This document shows, in pieces, positions 60,424 to 64,000 of a stretch of DNA of 64,000 bases. The position numbers and the translations under genes were made by a program. How positions within the stretch are numbered: position 1 is the first letter of the stretch; each line of letters begins with the position of its first letter. The stretch comes from Desertivirga arenae (GTDB lineage: Bacteria; Bacteroidota; Bacteroidia; Sphingobacteriales; Sphingobacteriaceae). The notes beneath the pieces are model-generated. The model saw only the letters and a program-made list of their open reading frames with translations. It was not told where the DNA came from and searched no databases. The stretch is from positions 1 to 64,000 of the forward strand of contig NZ_JAFEWE010000003.1 of the NCBI RefSeq assembly GCF_017355785.1, in the 5' to 3' direction.

Positions 60424-61056
60424 CTATAAGTTCATGAAGTGATCTGTAAACGTTTTAAAATCGTCAAACCTAAGATCGTATTTTTCTACCTTACCAAAAC
60501 CGAAACTAAAAAATACAAAAGGTACACCAGCCAACTCGCTTTCTTGTTGATCTCCTTCTGTATCTCCTATATATACGGGTGTTTTAAGATCATACTTATC
60601 GATCAAAAGCTGAATATTATGATGCTTGGGCATGTTATTTACGCCATAAGCCATCTCATCTGTGATATATTCACTAATTTTTGCCCATTGCATAAAGAGA
60701 ATGATCATCCCTTCGGGACAATTGCTTACTATAAAGAGCTTGTATTTTTGTGAGAGCTGCTTTATTCCATCGACCACTCCTTCGTACATGGATCCTCCTT
60801 TTGTGCTGACTAAGTCAGCACGATGTTTATTGATGGTTCCGTAGATCCTGTATTGCTCCTCAGAGGAGTATTCAGGTAAAATTGCGTTCAGAACAATGCT
60901 TGAGTCCTTACCCATTAGCGAACTTAATAATTCAGGAGAAACTGATCTTTCAACTCCCTCAGCACGCAAACCGCTATTCCAGGATTCAACATATAAGTCG
61001 AGGGCATCCCAAAGGGTGCCATCCATATCAAAGATTAAACTATCAGGTTTTAACAT
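60424..61056 (-). CDS. HAD family hydrolase (phosphoglycolate phosphatase-like), 210 aa
   Basis: A HAD superfamily phosphatase: motif I 'FDMDGTLWDALDLYV' (two Asp), cap domain of helices, motif II 'LFIVSNCPEG' (Ser), Lys near 'NMPKHHNIQLL', and motif IV 'YIGDTEGDQQESELAGV' (Asp-Asp). Members of this branch hydrolyse small phosphate esters such as phosphoglycolate. Cytoplasmic; substrate not determined. Confidence 0.85.
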   Translation of the reverse strand: MLKPDSLIFDMDGTLWDALDLYVESWNSGLRAEGVERSVSPELLSSLMGKDSSIVLNAILPEYSSEEQYRIYGTINKHRADLVSTKGGSMYEGVVDGIKQLSQKYKLFIVSNCPEGMIILFMQWAKISEYITDEMAYGVNNMPKHHNIQLLIDKYDLKTPVYIGDTEGDQQESELAGVPFVFFSFGFGKVEKYDLRFDDFKTFTDHFMNL

Positions 61057-61086
61057 GAAGCAAGTATAAACAAAATGCCTTTTAAG

Positions 61087-62019
61087 TTAGCGCGGGAGAG
61101 GTAATTGTTGCTTCTTCTCCTCACTGATTTTTGAGGGACTGCCAAAAAGAAAATGAAGCTTATTCTTTAAGCCCTGTGCATGAGATACATCTTTCAAAAT
61201 ATCGGCATATTCATGAAAGTTGAGATAGAAGGGGTCTGCCTTGCTTTTTATTGGAGAAGTTAATCCGTAAACAGGCTTTTCGTTTTCTTCCTGAAAGGTA
61301 TTGAACAGCCTGTCCCAAATAATAAAAGTAGCGGCAAAGTTCTTGTCAATGTACTTTGGGTTGGAACCATGGTGAACCCTGTGGTTGGATGGAGTTGCAA
61401 AGATATATTCTATTACTGGATGAAGTTTAGGGATATACTCGGTATGCACCCAAAATTGATAAAGTACGGCCAGCTGATTAGTTATAAAAAAAATAACAGG
61501 ATGGAAACCAACGAAAGCCAGGGGCAGGAAAAACAGAAGTTTGAAATGCTGCACCCAGCTCTGTCTGAAAGAAACTGTTAGGTTATAATGCTCGCCTGAA
61601 TGGTGCACTACATGCGACGCCCAGAAGAAGCGATTAAAATGGGAGATCCTATGGGACCAGTAACTACAGAAATCGAATAAAACATAACAAGGCAAAAGGG
61701 TGATCCAGTGAAAAGACATCCTCCATGGTACCAGGTTATAAATATATACAGCACCGTACAGCAAAACTACCTTTAGGAAAAGGTTAACTACAAAATTGCC
61801 CAGGCCTACCAGTATTGAGCCTATCGTTTCTTTGGTTTCAAATAGCTGCCGGTGCTGAATAACAGAAATAATAAACTCAAGGATAGTAAAGAAAGCAACA
61901 GCTGGCAATGCATATAATATGATATTTGGAGAACTTTGTTCAAGCAGAGAAAGATCTTCGTATCGTATTCTGGGCGCACCGATTATTAAATTAACAATAT
62001 GGATAGTGCTACTCCCCAT
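61087..62019 (-). CDS. sterol desaturase/fatty acid hydroxylase family protein, 310 aa
   Basis: A membrane di-iron oxygenase. Histidine boxes are present: 'YWSHRISHFNRFFWASHVVHHSG' (H-x3-H and H-x2-HH), and 'PSNHRVHHGSN' (H-x2-HH). Four or more membrane helices. Typical role is hydroxylation or desaturation of lipids in the membrane. It overlaps the UspA gene by 11 bases and is probably cotranscribed with it. Confidence 0.88.
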   Translation of the reverse strand: MGSSTIHIVNLIIGAPRIRYEDLSLLEQSSPNIILYALPAVAFFTILEFIISVIQHRQLFETKETIGSILVGLGNFVVNLFLKVVLLYGAVYIYNLVPWRMSFHWITLLPCYVLFDFCSYWSHRISHFNRFFWASHVVHHSGEHYNLTVSFRQSWVQHFKLLFFLPLAFVGFHPVIFFITNQLAVLYQFWVHTEYIPKLHPVIEYIFATPSNHRVHHGSNPKYIDKNFAATFIIWDRLFNTFQEENEKPVYGLTSPIKSKADPFYLNFHEYADILKDVSHAQGLKNKLHFLFGSPSKISEEKKQQLPLPR

Positions 62020-62485
62020 AATCCTTATTCGGAATTACCAAAACGGGACATTTAGCCTTTCTGACTACCTTTTCGGCTACACTTCCTGAAATAAAATGAT
62101 CAAAACCAGTTCTGCCATGCGTACCTAAAATGATCATATCTGCATTCCACTCTTCGGCCGCACTCAGGATCTCATCCCTTGTATTACCAATTCTGGGAAA
62201 GGTATAAATAGGAGCTTTCCCCATCTTTTCGTTGGCAATCCTATCAAGCAATTTTTTACTTGTTTCTTCCTGAACTTTAATGAGTTCTGGCATCATAACA
62301 GGTTGCTCTGTTACCAACGGGTCAGCAACATAAGGAGTTGCAACAGGAAGCTCATCCACATGTACTAAGCCCACTTCTGCACCTAACTTCTGAGCAAGGT
62401 CAAAGCCATATTCAACCGCTCTGGTAGAATAAAGGCTATCTTCAACAGCTATTAATATTTTATGTACTTCACTTAATGTTTTCAT
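62009..62485 (-). CDS. universal stress protein (UspA family), 158 aa
   Basis: A single Usp domain with the ATP-binding signature G-x2-G-x9-G-S in 'GTHGRTGFDHFISGS', after an N-terminal 'ILIAVEDSLYSTRAVEYGFDLA' strand-helix. Cytoplasmic, presumably dimeric and ATP-binding, with stress-linked functions in many bacteria. Its stop overlaps the start of the downstream hydroxylase gene. Confidence 0.9.
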   Translation of the reverse strand: MKTLSEVHKILIAVEDSLYSTRAVEYGFDLAQKLGAEVGLVHVDELPVATPYVADPLVTEQPVMMPELIKVQEETSKKLLDRIANEKMGKAPIYTFPRIGNTRDEILSAAEEWNADMIILGTHGRTGFDHFISGSVAEKVVRKAKCPVLVIPNKDYGE

Positions 62486-62562
62486 ATATATAAAAACACT
62501 AATTGATTTGGTTAAGTTTTTAAAGTTTATATTCTTGGTAATTTTTGTGTTGATTTGTATAT

Positions 62563-63351
62563 ATGACAGAATCCGGAATTTGTAATCTTTCCATAGTACC
62601 TATTCGCGCCGAAGCCTCCGATAAAAGTGAGATGTTATCGCAGTTGCTATTCGGCGACTGTTTTGAAGTTTTAGAGAAGACGGAAAAGTGGGTGCGTATC
62701 CGTACTTATTATGAGAAATATGAGGGATGGATAGATCACAAACAATACGCGATGGTGGAGGAGACTGACTTGTATCAATACCAGAAGGCACTTACATTAA
62801 ATCTGGCTGTTAGTCATCCTGTAACAAAAGTGTCAAGCGGAGAGGTCATCCATCTGGTTGCAGGAAGCTCTATACCTTCAACTTTCAGGGACAAAACATT
62901 TTCTATCAACCAGGAAACTTATGCTTTTACTGACGAGCCTGTATTCTGTACCAACACCGACTTTAGCAGTATGGTCGAAAGTTTGGCCAGATTCTACCTG
63001 CAGGCTCCGTACTTATGGGGAGGCCGCACACTGTTTGGCATTGACTGTTCTGGCTTCAGCCAGATTGTATATAAGATGTTGGGGCTACAGTTGGACCGGG
63101 ACGCCTGGCAGCAGGCAGAACAAGGTTCTGTGGTAAATTTCTTACAGGAGGTAAAGCCTGGTGATCTTGCATTTTTTGATAATGAGGCAGGAAGGATTGT
63201 TCACGTGGGAATAATGTTAAATGAAAATAACATCATTCATGCATCGGGTAGAGTAAAAATAGATCCGATTGACGATCAGGGAATATACAGTCTTGACCTA
63301 AAAAAGCATACTCATAAGTTACGTATTATAAAGCGATATACTGGTAATTAA
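62563..63351 (+). CDS. NlpC/P60 peptidase with SH3 domains, 262 aa
   Basis: A cell-wall endopeptidase. Two N-terminal SH3-like segments (1-60 and 75-115: 'LLFGDCFEVLEKTEKWVRIR', 'SGEVIHLVAG') precede the NlpC/P60 catalytic domain: Cys162 in 'GIDCSGFSQIVYKML' and His214 in 'RIVHVGIMLNENNIIHASG', with the expected spacing. It is probably cytoplasmic or exported without a typical signal; I see no signal peptide. It cleaves gamma-D-Glu-diaminopimelate links in peptidoglycan in the family. Confidence 0.88.
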   Translation: MTESGICNLSIVPIRAEASDKSEMLSQLLFGDCFEVLEKTEKWVRIRTYYEKYEGWIDHKQYAMVEETDLYQYQKALTLNLAVSHPVTKVSSGEVIHLVAGSSIPSTFRDKTFSINQETYAFTDEPVFCTNTDFSSMVESLARFYLQAPYLWGGRTLFGIDCSGFSQIVYKMLGLQLDRDAWQQAEQGSVVNFLQEVKPGDLAFFDNEAGRIVHVGIMLNENNIIHASGRVKIDPIDDQGIYSLDLKKHTHKLRIIKRYTGN

Positions 63352-63403
63352 TTGTTTATAGGGTAATTTTATAAGAACTTTGTCCTATACTTTTGTAGAT
63401 CTT

Positions 63404-63769
63404 ATGAAACAGGTAGTACTACTTTCTATTTTTCTTTTTTTTGTTACTGGTGCGTTTGCCCAATATGGTAAGCTTGAACCATTGGATGCAAGCAAGGAGA
63501 CAATTTTTGTTCTTCGTACACCTGAATCGACCTTGAAAAGATTACAAGACACTACTGACAAAGTAAGCAGAAGGAAAGCCGAGTTTATCGAAAATACCGA
63601 GCATCAGCTTGAAATTGCCCGCCAGGGCTTCCTTGCGATGAAGCTACCCACTATTAACGTGCAGTCTTTCCTTAATGCAATAAAATACTTGGAGAACCAT
63701 GGAGTAGACGTGAACTACTACGTTCAGGAATATTTTTACTATTACCCCAACAGACGTAATAGCAGATAA
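63404..63769 (+). CDS. small secreted hypothetical protein, 121 aa
   Basis: Not recognised. The ATG at 63404 (MKQVVLLSIFLFF) gives a Sec signal ending about AFAQ at residue 20; an upstream TTG start is not needed. The mature part is alpha-helical with charged, heptad-like spacing ('LKRLQDTTDKVSRRKAEFI', 'LEIARQGFLAMKL') and a Tyr-rich end (YYVQEYFYYYP). Probably periplasmic. Confidence 0.65.
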   Translation: MKQVVLLSIFLFFVTGAFAQYGKLEPLDASKETIFVLRTPESTLKRLQDTTDKVSRRKAEFIENTEHQLEIARQGFLAMKLPTINVQSFLNAIKYLENHGVDVNYYVQEYFYYYPNRRNSR

Positions 63770-64000
63770 TCAGAAGGTCAGTTCCCAGATAATTACATTC
63801 TTATCATCTCCTGTGGAGATCAGATGAAAGGTTTCTCGTTCCCAAAATATCTTGTTTATAGAATGAGAATGACTTTCGAAGCCTTTTTCGCGGCTGATGA
63901 TCTTACGGAGTTTATAGCTTTCTGCATCCCAGATCTTTATACTTTTATCCTGACTTGCAGTAGCAAAATAGGGAAGGGTGGGATGATATTTTATGTCGTA
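63770..64000 (-). CDS. C-terminal part of a WD40-repeat protein, cut by the window end
   Basis: The minus strand is open from the window end to a TGA at 63770-63772, giving 76 residues. They contain WD40 blades: 'YFATASQDKSIKIWDAESYK' and 'FHLISTGDDKNVIIWELTF', each ending with the 'iWd/iWe' signature. The rest of the gene lies outside. WD40 proteins are interaction scaffolds; in Bacteroidota, such proteins often hold enzyme complexes. Confidence 0.85.
   Translation of the reverse strand, partial: YDIKYHPTLPYFATASQDKSIKIWDAESYKLRKIISREKGFESHSHSINKIFWERETFHLISTGDDKNVIIWELTF

Overview
The window looks like chromosome of a Bacteroidota bacterium, most likely Sphingobacteriaceae (Pedobacter-like). 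Evidence: many short-signal lipoproteins, MarR-GNAT fusion, DUF6266/DUF5675/DUF6624 families, an A2M-PBP1C pair, TTG/GTG starts with weak Shine-Dalgarno sites, and the Bacteroidota promoter pattern (TTTG, 19 bases, TAnnTTTG), best seen at 41211-41241. No rRNA, tRNA or CRISPR array was recognised.

Layout. (1) 1-8.2 kb: a one-directional row of small, mostly secreted or lipoprotein genes of unknown function. A 14-base motif, T-(C/T/A)-TC-A6-(C/G)-GAT, recurs seven times between these genes, always on the same strand, which gives the region a cassette-array look. A zinc-metallopeptidase-like gene and a strong terminator close it. (2) 8.3-10.4 kb: AraC regulator, short-chain dehydrogenase and a truncated aldo/keto reductase. 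(3) 10.7-17.7 kb: an accessory island with two arms. The minus-strand arm encodes DUF6266, DUF5675 and two small holin-like membrane proteins around an 8-base tandem repeat. The plus-strand arm carries a large unknown protein, a small basic protein, a winged-helix replication-type protein and a DnaC-like AAA+ ATPase, in overlapping reading frames. Between the arms is a repeat-rich, origin-like stretch. No integrase is present; fragments of a phage-type regulator lie at the right edge. (4) 17.7-28.2 kb: lipoproteins, membrane proteins and immunity-like genes (SMI1/KNR4 family), including a signal-peptidase-like protein that lacks the usual lysine, and a duplicated 3' piece of the SMI1/KNR4 gene 3 kb downstream. 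(5) 28.4-35.4 kb: a DNA-damage/mutagenesis operon (DinB, DnaE-type polymerase with a one-base frameshift, an unknown protein, SRAP/YedK) with palindromic operators, then a DUF72 gene. (6) 35.4-38.1 kb: unknown secreted proteins, ended by remnants that duplicate the 3' ends of DUF72 and of a neighbouring broken gene. (7) 38.2-64 kb: ordinary core genome: MarR-GNAT, VOC protein, phytase-like esterase, RNase R, DEDD exonuclease, PbpC, alpha-2-macroglobulin, TopA, MnmA, dipeptidyl peptidase III, HAD phosphatase, sterol-desaturase-type hydroxylase, UspA, NlpC/P60 and a WD40 protein cut by the window end. A promoter-terminator pair at 41.2-41.3 kb suggests a short unannotated RNA.

The left 38 kb reads as plastic accessory DNA: truncated genes, repeated 3' ends, motif-punctuated cassettes. 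The most novel candidates are the 14-base-motif gene array, the DUF6266/DUF5675/holin-like module with its repeat-rich region, and the repeated 3'-end duplications.
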